In this document: positions 15,480 through 23,206 of the stretch, in pieces
Position numbering within the stretch: position 1 is the stretch's first letter
How the letters are laid out: every line of letters begins with the position of its first letter
From: Bacillota bacterium
Lineage (GTDB): Bacteria; Bacillota; Clostridia; Lachnospirales; Lachnospiraceae
Reading direction: 5' to 3'
DNA length: 47,370 nucleotides
NCBI GenBank assembly: GCA_023402845.1
Contig: JAEYFP010000054.1
Location: 1-47,370 of the forward strand
Made by a program: the position numbers and the translations under genes
The notes under the pieces: model-generated
What the model saw: the letters and a program-made list of their open reading frames with translations, nothing else
Database searches by the model: none
Told to the model about the DNA's origin: nothing

Positions 15480-16175
15480 TCAGTTGATGCCGCGTAGCTC
15501 AACATACTTGACATAAGCGGAAAGCAGCTTCTGAAAATAAAGCAGCTCCTCCTTCCTGCAGGCGTGGAGCGTATGGTTCTCTACAAATTCAGAATCCTGA
15601 AAAGATTGCAGATAGTAGTACTCGGCACCGGAAATAAGTTTGCCGATTTCGTGAAAAACAGCTTTATTATGATATTCTGAGACAACGGTCGTACGGAATT
15701 CATAAGGCAGCCGTCCGCCGATCAAAAAAGAAATGCTTTCCTGTATCGGCGCAAAGGAGAGGTTTTTCACTCCGCATACAGCGGCATAAGTGCCTGGAGA
15801 AGATTTGATATCCATTGCGGCATAATCGATAAGCTGATTTTCTACGAGAACTTTCAACATGTGCGGATGTGTGCCGTTTGTATCGAGCTTTACGAGATAA
15901 CCGAGTTCTTTGATTTCATAGATAAAAGGAATCAGATCCTTCTGCAGGGTCGGTTCGCCCCCGGTAATGCAGACACCATCCAGGATGTTCCTGCGTGACT
16001 TTAAAAAAGCGAGGACCTCCTCTTTCGAGATGGCAGGCTCGGTTTCAGGATGTCTGACGAGATTCATGTTATGACAGAAGGGACAGCGGTAATTACAGCC
16101 GCCAAAAAAAATGGTAGCAGCCACCTTTCCGGGATAATCAAGCAGCGTTGTTTTTTGTAAGCCATGTATTTGCAT
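15480..16175 (-). CDS. nrdG: Anaerobic ribonucleoside-triphosphate reductase activating protein (radical SAM)
   Basis: 231 residues. The radical-SAM cluster motif CNYRCPFC has cysteines at 27, 31 and 34. GGEPTLQ (SAM-binding) and the DIKSSPG segment are typical of pyruvate formate-lyase/NrdG-type activating enzymes. The length and the MQIHGLQKTTLLDYPGK start fit the NrdG2-type group. It would use a 4Fe-4S cluster and SAM to make a glycyl radical on the anaerobic class III reductase. The reductase gene is not adjacent here, so a different glycyl-radical partner cannot be excluded. AGGAGT lies about 8 nt upstream on the minus strand. The gene converges on the alanine-repeat gene and is divergent from tadA. 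Confidence 0.88.
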   Translation of the reverse strand: MQIHGLQKTTLLDYPGKVAATIFFGGCNYRCPFCHNMNLVRHPETEPAISKEEVLAFLKSRRNILDGVCITGGEPTLQKDLIPFIYEIKELGYLVKLDTNGTHPHMLKVLVENQLIDYAAMDIKSSPGTYAAVCGVKNLSFAPIQESISFLIGGRLPYEFRTTVVSEYHNKAVFHEIGKLISGAEYYYLQSFQDSEFVENHTLHACRKEELLYFQKLLSAYVKYVELRGIN

Positions 16176-16244
16176 GAGATCACTCCTTTATGATATATTA
16201 TAGACGAATCGTCCCTTAAGTTCAAGGAACGGAGAACACGGAGT

Positions 16245-16739
16245 ATGATAAAAATGACAGCGGAAGAAAAATATATGAATCAGGCCCTGAAGCAGGCGAA
16301 GAAAGCATATGAGCTCGGAGAGGTGCCGATTGGTTGTGTGATCGTATATAAAGATAAAATCATAGGGCGCGGTTATAATCGGCGGAATACGGATAAAAAC
16401 ACGCTTTCCCATGCGGAAATAACAGCGATCAACAGAGCCAGCAAAAAGATGGGTGACTGGAGGCTGGAAGGCTGTACGCTCTATGTGACGCTGGAACCAT
16501 GTCAGATGTGTGCCGGAGCGTGTGTTCAGGCTCGTATTGACAGGGTGGTAATAGGGAGTATGAGCCCCAAATCGGGCTGTGCAGGTTCGGTTTTAAATAT
16601 TTTACAAATGGAGCAGTTCAATCATCAGGCGGAAGTGATGTCCGGTGTGCTTGAGCAGGAATGCAGCAGGATGCTGTCAGATTTTTTTGCCGAATTACGG
16701 GTCAGAAGCAAGCGAGAAAAGGTAGAAGAAGAATGCTGA
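16245..16739 (+). CDS. tadA: tRNA adenosine(34) deaminase TadA
   Basis: 164 residues. It converts wobble adenosine to inosine, chiefly in tRNA-Arg. The zinc site is complete: His56-Ala-Glu58 (SHAEITAI) and Pro-Cys86-x-x-Cys89 (TLEPCQMCAGAC), with Glu58 as the proton shuttle. The VPIGCVIV and RIDRVVIG segments match the family. The start at 16245 follows a weak GGAG; ATG 16254 (MTAEEKYMN) is an alternative. In many Clostridia tadA lies close to the SRP RNA gene, and here an alcohol dehydrogenase gene is inserted between them. Confidence 0.95.
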   Translation: MIKMTAEEKYMNQALKQAKKAYELGEVPIGCVIVYKDKIIGRGYNRRNTDKNTLSHAEITAINRASKKMGDWRLEGCTLYVTLEPCQMCAGACVQARIDRVVIGSMSPKSGCAGSVLNILQMEQFNHQAEVMSGVLEQECSRMLSDFFAELRVRSKREKVEEEC

Positions 16740-16755
16740 ACGCAGTGAAAAAGTA

Positions 16756-16783
16756 TTGCGCATTTTTTTGTTTTTGATATACT
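16756..16783 (+). promoter_or_regulatory. Probable promoter of the iron alcohol dehydrogenase gene
   Basis: TTGCGC (16756-16761), 16 bp and TATACT (16778-16783). A short inverted repeat, ACTGT-CA-ACAGT (16791-16802), sits just downstream at the expected transcription start. Confidence 0.4.
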
Positions 16784-16835
16784 TTAATTAACTGTCAACA
16801 GTAATATTTTTCTAATTTTAAAGGAGGAGCGGCAA

Positions 16836-18014
16836 ATGAGCAGATTCACATTACCAAGAGATATCTACTATGGAAGAGATTCCCTGGAGGTTTTAAAAAC
16901 CTTAACCGGAAAGCGGGCAATTTTAGTTGTGGGCGGCAGTTCCATGAAACGGTTTGGCTTTTTGGACAGAGCGCTTGGCTATTTGAAGGAAGCAGGCATG
17001 GAAACGCTTTTATTTGAAGGTGTTGAACCGGATCCTTCCGTTGAGACTGTCATGAAGGGTGCGGCGGCAATGAGAGAGTTTGAGCCGGACTGGATTGTTT
17101 CAATGGGCGGCGGTTCCCCGATAGATGCCGCCAAGGCGATGTGGGCATTTTATGAATATCCGGAAACGACATTTGAACAGCTTATTACTCCTTTCAGTTT
17201 TCCTGCGCTTCGGACGAAAGCGAAGTTTGCGGCGATTCCATCCACATCCGGGACCGCTACCGAAGTAACCGCTTTTTCAGTTATCACAGATTATGCGAAG
17301 GGGATTAAATATCCGCTTGCTGATTTCAATATTACACCGGATATTGCAATTGTCGATCCTGTTCTTGCAGAGACAATGCCGCAAAATCTCGTTGCCTATA
17401 CCGGTATGGACTCACTCACGCATGCGATCGAGGCTTATGTGTCGACTTTACATTCCCCCTTTACGGATCCGCTTGCGATCAAGGCAATTCAAATCGTTAA
17501 CAGTGATTTGATAAAGAGCTATGACGGAGATAAGGAATCCAAGGAGCTGATGCATTATGGACAGTGCCTTGCGGGAATGGCTTTCTCAAACGCGCTTTTG
17601 GGAATCGTGCATTCCATGGCACATAAGACGGGCGCGGCTTTTTCTACCGGACATATTATACACGGTCTTGCCAACGCGATGTACCTGCCGTATGTTATTA
17701 AATATAACGCAAAAAATGAGGAAGCAGCAAAGCGATATGCTGAAATTGCGGCGTCTGTCGGAATCAATGGAACAATAGAAGAAGCAATAGACGGTTTATG
17801 CGCAAAAGTAATCGAGTTGAACAACCGGATGCAGATTCCCAACACTTTAAAGGAGTTCGGAATTAAGGAAGAGGAGTTTAAGGAAAAAATTTCAGCAATC
17901 GCAGAAAATGCAGTCGGCGATGCATGTACAGGCTCCAACCCGCGCCCGATTGATCCGGCAACGATGGAAAAACTCTTTACCTGTATTTATTATGGCGAGG
18001 AAGTGGATTTCTAA
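16836..18014 (+). CDS. Iron-containing alcohol dehydrogenase
   Basis: 392 residues, the normal length for group III metal-dependent alcohol dehydrogenases. The nucleotide-binding GGGSPIDAAKAMW starts at residue 91. Metal ligands can be placed at Asp192 and His196 (MDSLTHAIEA), His259 or His263 (VHSMAHKTG), and His273 or His276 (GHIIHGLANA). It interconverts alcohols and aldehydes or ketones with NAD(P)H, probably for fermentative redox balance. The closest named groups are butanol or 1,3-propanediol dehydrogenase-like enzymes, but substrate cannot be fixed from sequence. A strong AAAGGAGGAG site is 6 nt from the ATG. The SRP RNA promoter begins 2 bp after the stop codon. Confidence 0.93.
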   Translation: MSRFTLPRDIYYGRDSLEVLKTLTGKRAILVVGGSSMKRFGFLDRALGYLKEAGMETLLFEGVEPDPSVETVMKGAAAMREFEPDWIVSMGGGSPIDAAKAMWAFYEYPETTFEQLITPFSFPALRTKAKFAAIPSTSGTATEVTAFSVITDYAKGIKYPLADFNITPDIAIVDPVLAETMPQNLVAYTGMDSLTHAIEAYVSTLHSPFTDPLAIKAIQIVNSDLIKSYDGDKESKELMHYGQCLAGMAFSNALLGIVHSMAHKTGAAFSTGHIIHGLANAMYLPYVIKYNAKNEEAAKRYAEIAASVGINGTIEEAIDGLCAKVIELNNRMQIPNTLKEFGIKEEEFKEKISAIAENAVGDACTGSNPRPIDPATMEKLFTCIYYGEEVDF

Positions 18015-18015
18015 T

Positions 18016-18044
18016 TTGACAAAAGCCGAAAAAAACAGTATAAT
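18016..18044 (+). promoter_or_regulatory. Consensus promoter of the SRP RNA gene
   Basis: TTGACA (18016-18021), exactly 17 bp and TATAAT (18039-18044) form a full-consensus sigma-A promoter. The RNA 5' end predicted from its terminal helix (18050) is 6 nt downstream. Confidence 0.92.
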
Positions 18045-18049
18045 TAAGA

Positions 18050-18316
18050 ATCCGTGCAGCCGGGGAAGCAGCGGCTCCCTGTACCTGCAATCCGCTATAG
18101 CAGGGGTGATATCCGGCCCCGGGTGTTGATTTATGCAGCAGCCCTTTGAAAGTGACGTTGATATCTGGGTCTTACGCAACAGAAATCCATGAACCGTGTC
18201 AGGTCAGGAATGGAGCAGCACTAAATGGAATCTTCTGTGTGCCGTGAGGGTGCCTGGGTTGAGTTGGCTGCAAAGGTAACGTGTGTAGAAAGGCATTCAA
18301 AGCCGGACGCACGGAT
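18050..18316 (+). ncRNA. ffs: Signal recognition particle RNA, large Firmicutes type
   Basis: About 267 nt. The ends close on each other: ATCCGTGC (18050-18057) pairs with GCACGGAT (18309-18316). The S-domain tip is unmistakable, with GTCAGGTC (18198-18205), a GGAA tetraloop and GGAGCAGC (18212-18219) matching the conserved Ffh-binding loops of bacterial SRP RNA. The size and the extra 5' and 3' Alu-type domain match the Bacillus/Clostridium long form, not the 114-nt E. coli form. It works with Ffh and FtsY in co-translational membrane targeting. A consensus promoter and an intrinsic terminator flank it. Confidence 0.95.
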
Positions 18317-18332
18317 TAAAAAGAAAAGAGAA

Positions 18333-18362
18333 GCAGTCGGATTTTCAATCCGGCTGTTTTTA
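18333..18362 (+). terminator. SRP RNA terminator
   Basis: CAGTCGGAT (18334-18342) pairs with ATCCGGCTG (18348-18356) through one wobble, followed by TTTTT. The dispersed repeat copy 2 begins inside this T-tract. Confidence 0.85.
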
Positions 18363-18465
18363 TTATATAGGAAATTGTTCCGAATTTCCTATATAATAAA
18401 ATTTTATGCGCAGCTTCGCGCGCGGAACAAAAGCTGTGCTTTCAGACTATTTTGCCGTAAGAGTG
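18358..18465 (+). repeat. Dispersed hairpin repeat, copy 2 (after SRP RNA)
   Basis: Gapless match to 451-558, with 83 of 100 bases identical. The first hairpin is perfect: TTATTATATAGGAAATT (18360-18376) against 18383-18399. Where copy 1 has the pair T458-A487, this copy has A18365-T18394, a compensatory change that preserves pairing. The second hairpin (GCGCAGCTT with AAGCTGTGC) is retained. The element abuts the SRP RNA terminator, as copy 1 abuts the T-box terminator. Confidence 0.82.
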
Positions 18466-18500
18466 ATTGGAAAATTGATCAAATTCATAAGATAAATTAG

Positions 18501-18529
18501 TTGACAAATGGCGGGTGGTTTTGTATATT
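18501..18529 (+). promoter_or_regulatory. Promoter of the GntR-ABC operon
   Basis: TTGACA (18501-18506), 17 bp and TATATT (18524-18529). The last two bases of the -10 overlap the operator. Confidence 0.8.
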
Positions 18530-18558
18530 AAGTGTATTAGGAATATTAATACACTTAA
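18528..18558. promoter_or_regulatory. Operator of the YtrA-type GntR repressor
   Basis: TTAAGTGTATTA (18528-18539) and TAATACACTTAA (18547-18558) are perfect 12-bp inverted arms with a 7-bp spacer. They begin at the -10 box and cover the transcription start, the expected place for autorepression. GTGTA/TACAC half-sites of this kind are typical for YtrA-subfamily GntR regulators. Confidence 0.8.
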
Positions 18559-18591
18559 CAACATATAAAATTGTAGTAGAAAGGAGAGGCT

Positions 18592-18966
18592 ATGTTTTAT
18601 ATTGATTATCAGGATAAAAGACCTATTTATGAGCAGGTTGTGGGAAATATACAGAATCTGATTGTCAAGGGTGCATTGGGTACAGATGCGAAGCTGCCGT
18701 CCGTTAGAAGTTTTGCAATGGAGCTTTCTATCAATCCGAATACAATACAGCGTGCCTATGCGGAGCTTGAAAAGAATGGGTTTATTTATACGGTAAAAGG
18801 CAGGGGTAATTTTGTCAGCGACAGTGAGGTCTGGATGCAGGAAGAAAAAAAAGAAACGATGAAAAAAGTAAAGAATTCCGTTCTGGCGGCTGCCCAGCTT
18901 GGTGTCGATCGGGGTGAAGTAGAAACCATCGTGGCGGATTGCTATAGGGGAGGAGAAAATAAATGA
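18592..18966 (+). CDS. GntR-family repressor, YtrA subfamily
   Basis: 124 residues: an N-terminal winged helix (about 1-75; PIYEQVVGNIQNLIVKGAL, then LSINPNTIQRAYAELEKNGF) and a short ~45-residue helical tail, the YtrA layout. Such proteins bind no known small ligand through a large effector domain and usually repress an ABC exporter operon encoded behind them. Here the stop overlaps the ATPase start by 4 nt (ATGA), and a perfect operator lies on its promoter. GAAAGGAGAG sits about 4 nt before the ATG. Confidence 0.93.
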   Translation: MFYIDYQDKRPIYEQVVGNIQNLIVKGALGTDAKLPSVRSFAMELSINPNTIQRAYAELEKNGFIYTVKGRGNFVSDSEVWMQEEKKETMKKVKNSVLAAAQLGVDRGEVETIVADCYRGGENK

Positions 18967-19865
18967 TTGAAGCAGTAGAAATCACAAAAAGCTTTGACAA
19001 AATTAAAGCGATCGATCATGTTTCCGCTAAAATTCAGGATCGCGCCGTGTTTGGCTTGATTGGCACGAACGGCGCGGGAAAGAGCACATTTTTAAGAATG
19101 CTGTGCGGAGTTTTGAAGCCGGATGACGGCGAAATTCTGATAGACGGTATGTCCATTTATGAAAATGAGGAGGCTAAGAAGCAGATATTTTATATTTCTG
19201 ATGAACAGTTTTTCTTTTCGAATGCGACGCCGGCTGAAATGAAAAGTTATTATGCGGCGGTTTATGAGAAATTTGATAAAGACCGGTTTGACACGCTGAT
19301 TGAAAAATTTGGTCTTGATAAAAACCGTAAAATCAATACATTTTCAAAAGGAATGAAAAAACAGGTTTCTGTGATTCTTGGAATTTGTGCGAATACAAAA
19401 TATCTGCTTTGCGATGAGACATTCGACGGTCTTGATCCGGTTATGCGCCAGGCAGTAAAAAGTATCTTTGCGGCGGAAATGGAAGACCGCGGTATGACAC
19501 CCATTATCGCCTCACATAACCTGCGCGAGCTGGAGGATATTTGTGATCATGTGGGACTTTTACATAAGGGAGGGATCCTCTTTTCTAAGGATCTTGAGGA
19601 ATTGAAATGCAATATCCACAAGCTTCAATGCGTATTTCGGGATACAGAATCACAGGTTTCTTTTATGGATGAAATGAACCCATTTAAAATCGAGCAGAGA
19701 GGTTCTTTGTATACAATAACGCTTCATGGGGAGCGGGAAGAAATTGAACAGGCAATACGCGGGAAGAATCCGATCTTTTCGGAAATCCTTCCTCTTTCCT
19801 TAGAGGAAATATTTATTAGTGAAACGGAGGTGGCAGGCTATGACATCAAGAGCCTTATTCTCTAA
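18963..19865 (+). CDS. ABC transporter ATP-binding protein (YtrB/BcrA-like)
   Basis: 300 residues. Walker A GTNGAGKST is at 34-42, a signature-like FSKGMKKQVS replaces the usual LSGGQ, Walker B is YLLCDETFDGLD, and the H-loop is IIASHN. The C-terminal ~90 residues are family-variable. The SKGMKKQ signature is common in exporter ATPases regulated by GntR/YtrA proteins. The partner is the large membrane protein encoded next; the reading frames overlap by 26 bp, indicating translational coupling. The substrate is unknown; related systems respond to cell-wall-active peptides. Confidence 0.92.
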   Translation: MIEAVEITKSFDKIKAIDHVSAKIQDRAVFGLIGTNGAGKSTFLRMLCGVLKPDDGEILIDGMSIYENEEAKKQIFYISDEQFFFSNATPAEMKSYYAAVYEKFDKDRFDTLIEKFGLDKNRKINTFSKGMKKQVSVILGICANTKYLLCDETFDGLDPVMRQAVKSIFAAEMEDRGMTPIIASHNLRELEDICDHVGLLHKGGILFSKDLEELKCNIHKLQCVFRDTESQVSFMDEMNPFKIEQRGSLYTITLHGEREEIEQAIRGKNPIFSEILPLSLEEIFISETEVAGYDIKSLIL

Positions 19866-22053
19866 ATTATTAAGGGATGAAATGAAACGAAGGATCTGGG
19901 TGGCTGTGGCCGCTCTGCTTGCAGCGCTGCTTTTAGGTCCTGTTTCGGTTTTGCTGCAATATGAAAGCTATGAAACTTATCTGTTTGTTCCGGAGGAGCT
20001 GATCATGGCGATGATTGATTCGCTTCGTCCCTCCATGTTCAGTGATATGATTTTTACAACCGGTATTGCAGTTGTGCTTGCTTTGACGGGTTATGCATAT
20101 TTGTTTTCCAAAAAGAAAATAGATTTGTATCATAGTATTCCTGTAAAACGGGAGAAATTGTTTTTTGTGTCATATATAGGTGGAATTATTATCTATGTAA
20201 GCGTCTATTTTATACAAATCGTGACGGTAATTGCGGTAGCGGCGGGAAAGGGATTTTTTACAGAGGAAGCTGCCCTGATTTATTTACATACCATTATAGG
20301 GAATATCCTTCATTTTCTGCTGATTTATCATGTGACAATTATCGCAGTCATGCTGACAGGCAATCTGCTTGTTTCCATGGCGGCGACGGGTGTGTTTCTG
20401 TTTTATGGATTGATTGCCAGCCAAGTTTTATGGTGGTATTCCACAACCTATTTTTCTACCTATCTCGACTACTCATATACGGAAGGAGCAGCCTGGAAAA
20501 CCGTGCCGTTTATTTCACCGGTCGCTTCCTATATGTTTTTTGTAAACAGCTGCTCCAGTTATTCCAATGTGACGGCAGGCACTCAGATAGGTCATCTACT
20601 CGCAACACTGCTGATCGCGGCGGTATTGCTCGCGGCAGCGCTGCTCCTGTATAAAAGGCGTCCTTCTGAGGCAGCGGGAAAAGCGATTGCATTTAAGAAG
20701 ACAGAATCAGTCATCCGCATTTTTATTGTTATTCTTGTTGCGATGTGCGGCAGCATCATGTTTGACAGTGTACATGCGGACCCAAGGAGCAACTGGTTCT
20801 GGTTCGGACTGATTTTGGCGGGTGTTGTGTGTCACTGTCTGATGGAAATTATTTATCGGTTTGACTTTAAAGCATTTTTTGATCATAAGATACAACTTGC
20901 GGCTTGCCTTCTCATTACCGCATTCGTCGGTATTATTTACCGGCAGGATCTGCTTGGCTATGACACCTACCTGCCGCAGGAGGATCAGATCAAGAGTGCC
21001 TCGGTTGTATTTTCGAATGTGGATACCGACATGTCATCCTTTTTGTTTGATAATATAGAAAATGGAGTTGTAAACGGCAAATATGTGGATCGCTATAACA
21101 ATCAGCTAAAAAAGGTATCGTTTGACAAGATCGGTGCAATTTATGCACTGGGTAAGCTTGGCGTAGAGCAATTGGATGTACTGCGGGGACAGGACTCAAA
21201 CGAATATATTCCGGTAGGAAGGGCAAAGGCAGCTGAAGTTGGCATGGATGGGGAGTCTGATACAGTAACGCCGCTGACCTATCTGATTCGCTATACATTA
21301 AACAGCGGGAGAACAGTATACAGGAGCTATGCGGTAGATGTGGAAAGCGCAAAAACCGCTCTTGCAGAGATTTATGATAGTAACGAATACAAACAGGCTT
21401 CTTTCAGCATCTTGCCGATGATCGAACAAAACGCATTTAAGCGCGTGGAAGTATATGATGTTTGGGGAGTTAAGCAGCTTTCCTTAAACGGAGGCGATAT
21501 GCAAAGCTTTTTCATGGTCTATGAAAAAGATTTAATGAAACTGTCTGCAAAGACGTTGGAGACAGAAGTGCCGATTGCCAGATTAAATCCTGTATACCAA
21601 TTGCCTGATTATGAGGATGGGCTTTCCGGGTATTATATTTATCCCTCCTTTACGGATACCATTGCAGCTATGCAGAAAATGGGAGTTAAGATTGAGAATA
21701 TGACAAGCACCATCAATCCGGATGATTTGGAAAGCATCCGGGTGACGGACAGTGGATATTTGGCTGATGTACTGGGAATGGAGGATCAATATTCTGAAGG
21801 AAAGCTTTATGTAAATTCCAACCCGGAGGACCAGGCCATAATTAAACAACTTTGCAAAGATTTGATCAATTCAAACTATAGCTGGTCCAATATAGCGCTT
21901 AACCCGTTAGAGCAGAGGATCGGTTTTGAGGTTCTTTATAAAACAAATGATGGCATCCAGAGAATGGCATATGCATATATGAAGGCGGAGCACATTCCCC
22001 AGCAGGTGATCGATGAACTGGTTGCAACTGCGAAGAGCTATAATGAAAACTAA
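19840..22053 (+). CDS. ABC transporter permease with large C-terminal extracytoplasmic region
   Basis: 737 residues. The N-terminal half carries about eight hydrophobic helices (for example AVAALLAALLLGPVSVLL, AVVLALTGYAYLF, GIIIYVSVYFIQIVTVIAVA, TLLIAAVLLAAALLLY, AACLLITAFVGIIY). The C-terminal ~370 residues are soluble and probably outside the membrane. The ATG at 19840 (MTSRALFSKLLRDEMKRR) follows GGAGG by 9 nt; the upstream in-frame start at 19819 lacks a site. It is the membrane partner of the preceding ATPase. The extracytoplasmic part resembles regions annotated as DUF6449 in Lachnospiraceae, but I hold this loosely. It ends tail-to-tail with nudC, overlapping by 4 bp. Confidence 0.85.
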   Translation: MTSRALFSKLLRDEMKRRIWVAVAALLAALLLGPVSVLLQYESYETYLFVPEELIMAMIDSLRPSMFSDMIFTTGIAVVLALTGYAYLFSKKKIDLYHSIPVKREKLFFVSYIGGIIIYVSVYFIQIVTVIAVAAGKGFFTEEAALIYLHTIIGNILHFLLIYHVTIIAVMLTGNLLVSMAATGVFLFYGLIASQVLWWYSTTYFSTYLDYSYTEGAAWKTVPFISPVASYMFFVNSCSSYSNVTAGTQIGHLLATLLIAAVLLAAALLLYKRRPSEAAGKAIAFKKTESVIRIFIVILVAMCGSIMFDSVHADPRSNWFWFGLILAGVVCHCLMEIIYRFDFKAFFDHKIQLAACLLITAFVGIIYRQDLLGYDTYLPQEDQIKSASVVFSNVDTDMSSFLFDNIENGVVNGKYVDRYNNQLKKVSFDKIGAIYALGKLGVEQLDVLRGQDSNEYIPVGRAKAAEVGMDGESDTVTPLTYLIRYTLNSGRTVYRSYAVDVESAKTALAEIYDSNEYKQASFSILPMIEQNAFKRVEVYDVWGVKQLSLNGGDMQSFFMVYEKDLMKLSAKTLETEVPIARLNPVYQLPDYEDGLSGYYIYPSFTDTIAAMQKMGVKIENMTSTINPDDLESIRVTDSGYLADVLGMEDQYSEGKLYVNSNPEDQAIIKQLCKDLINSNYSWSNIALNPLEQRIGFEVLYKTNDGIQRMAYAYMKAEHIPQQVIDELVATAKSYNEN

Positions 22054-22958
22054 AGCAGGCCTGTTTTGAATAGCCGGATCATTTCCGAGCCGACGCTTAA
22101 ACGGTACGGAATTTCAGGTATTTCCTCGCGGGAGTACCAACCTCCTTCAGAAAGTTCGCTCTCTTGAAGAATAATTGTATCATCCCCACATAAGTCAGCT
22201 GTGAAGCCTATCATTTCCGTATCGGAAAAGGCCCATGGCTGGCTTTTATAATATTTGATATTTGTCACCTTCAGACCAACCTCCTCCTTGACCTCGCGGT
22301 GGATTGTATCTTCGAATGACTCTCCGATCTCTACAAAGCCTGCAACCAGACCTAGATTCTGATAAGGACCGTAATTATTCCGTACGAGCAAAAGCTTATC
22401 CCCATTTTTAACTGCGACAATAATGGCGGGTGCGATTTTGGGATATTCCAGTTGGCCGCAAACAGGACAAACAATTGCACGTTCTTTTTTGGAAGAAATC
22501 ATTTTTGCGCCGCATCTTCCGCAATAACTGCGGGAAGCCTTCCAACGTGCGATCTGTAAGCCTGTCGCACCGGCAAATACCATAGGGAGAGGATTTAACT
22601 CCCGGAATTTGAAGATATTAAAAAAGAAAAACTGCGGTTCTGCATGGTTGGATAATCTGCCTGATTGATCGGGGAGTGCTTCATAAACAGAAAATTGTTT
22701 TGTCTTTTCCTGCGGAGGATTAACGAGAAAATAGGGATGTTCGTCGATGGAAAATAAATAGTAGGCCTGTTCCAGAAGTTTCTCATAATCATCTGGATAA
22801 AGCTCTTGCATATCAGAAAATTTGGGCAGCATGACATGCCCATTTTCCAGCTTTACAAAAATATGATCATCCGCATAGGCGAGTGCATAATGAGAAATTT
22901 TCGCATGCGTTTCAGAAAATGCAGGATCGAATTTTTGGGGATAGATCTCATGTACCAT
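22050..22958 (-). CDS. nudC: NAD(+) diphosphatase NudC
   Basis: 302 residues. The zinc ribbon has Cys146/149 and Cys164/167 (YCGRCG, CPVCGQ). The Nudix box spans about 207-229 (GFVEIGESFEDTIHREVKEE). The NudC-specific SQPWPF-type signature is present as SQPWAF at 239-244. Family members split NAD(H) into NMN(H) and AMP, and some remove 5' NAD caps from RNA. The N-terminal ~130 residues form the usual NudC accessory domain. The ribosome binding site is AGAGGAA. The gene is read opposite to its neighbours and overlaps the permease stop by 4 bp. Confidence 0.94.
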   Translation of the reverse strand: MVHEIYPQKFDPAFSETHAKISHYALAYADDHIFVKLENGHVMLPKFSDMQELYPDDYEKLLEQAYYLFSIDEHPYFLVNPPQEKTKQFSVYEALPDQSGRLSNHAEPQFFFFNIFKFRELNPLPMVFAGATGLQIARWKASRSYCGRCGAKMISSKKERAIVCPVCGQLEYPKIAPAIIVAVKNGDKLLLVRNNYGPYQNLGLVAGFVEIGESFEDTIHREVKEEVGLKVTNIKYYKSQPWAFSDTEMIGFTADLCGDDTIILQESELSEGGWYSREEIPEIPYRLSVGSEMIRLFKTGLL

Positions 22959-23206
22959 AAAAATTCCTCTTTCTTTGTTTTTTATTTCTAATCATACCGC
23001 GAAACAGAATTTTATGCAAATGGCAGGTTGGGACGGCTCCGCAATTTAGCAGGAAATGGTTTTATGCTTAAGATTTTTTTAATTTTATAACAAGAAGATC
23101 AAGAAATATAGATTTTTACAAAAAAAAGGGGTATACTCTGACTGTCAGCTTTATAAGAGGGCTTTTTAAGAAGATGGATTTGAGATGAGAAGGGAAGACA
23201 CATAAA

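Noticed and set aside
16791..16802. ACTGT-CA-ACAGT near the alcohol dehydrogenase start as a Rex redox operator
   Set aside because: It does not match the Rex consensus (TTGTGAA-type arms), and short inverted repeats of 5 bp are common by chance.
18016..18044. The consensus promoter after the alcohol dehydrogenase gene as a promoter for the GntR operon
   Set aside because: Its start site matches the SRP RNA 5' end, and the SRP terminator plus a separate TTGACA/TATATT promoter precede the GntR gene.
18225..18500. Open frame of 91 codons after the alcohol dehydrogenase gene
   Set aside because: It overlaps the 3' half of the SRP RNA, its terminator and repeat copy 2. Its similarity to the peptide upstream of metG reflects the shared DNA repeat, not a gene family.
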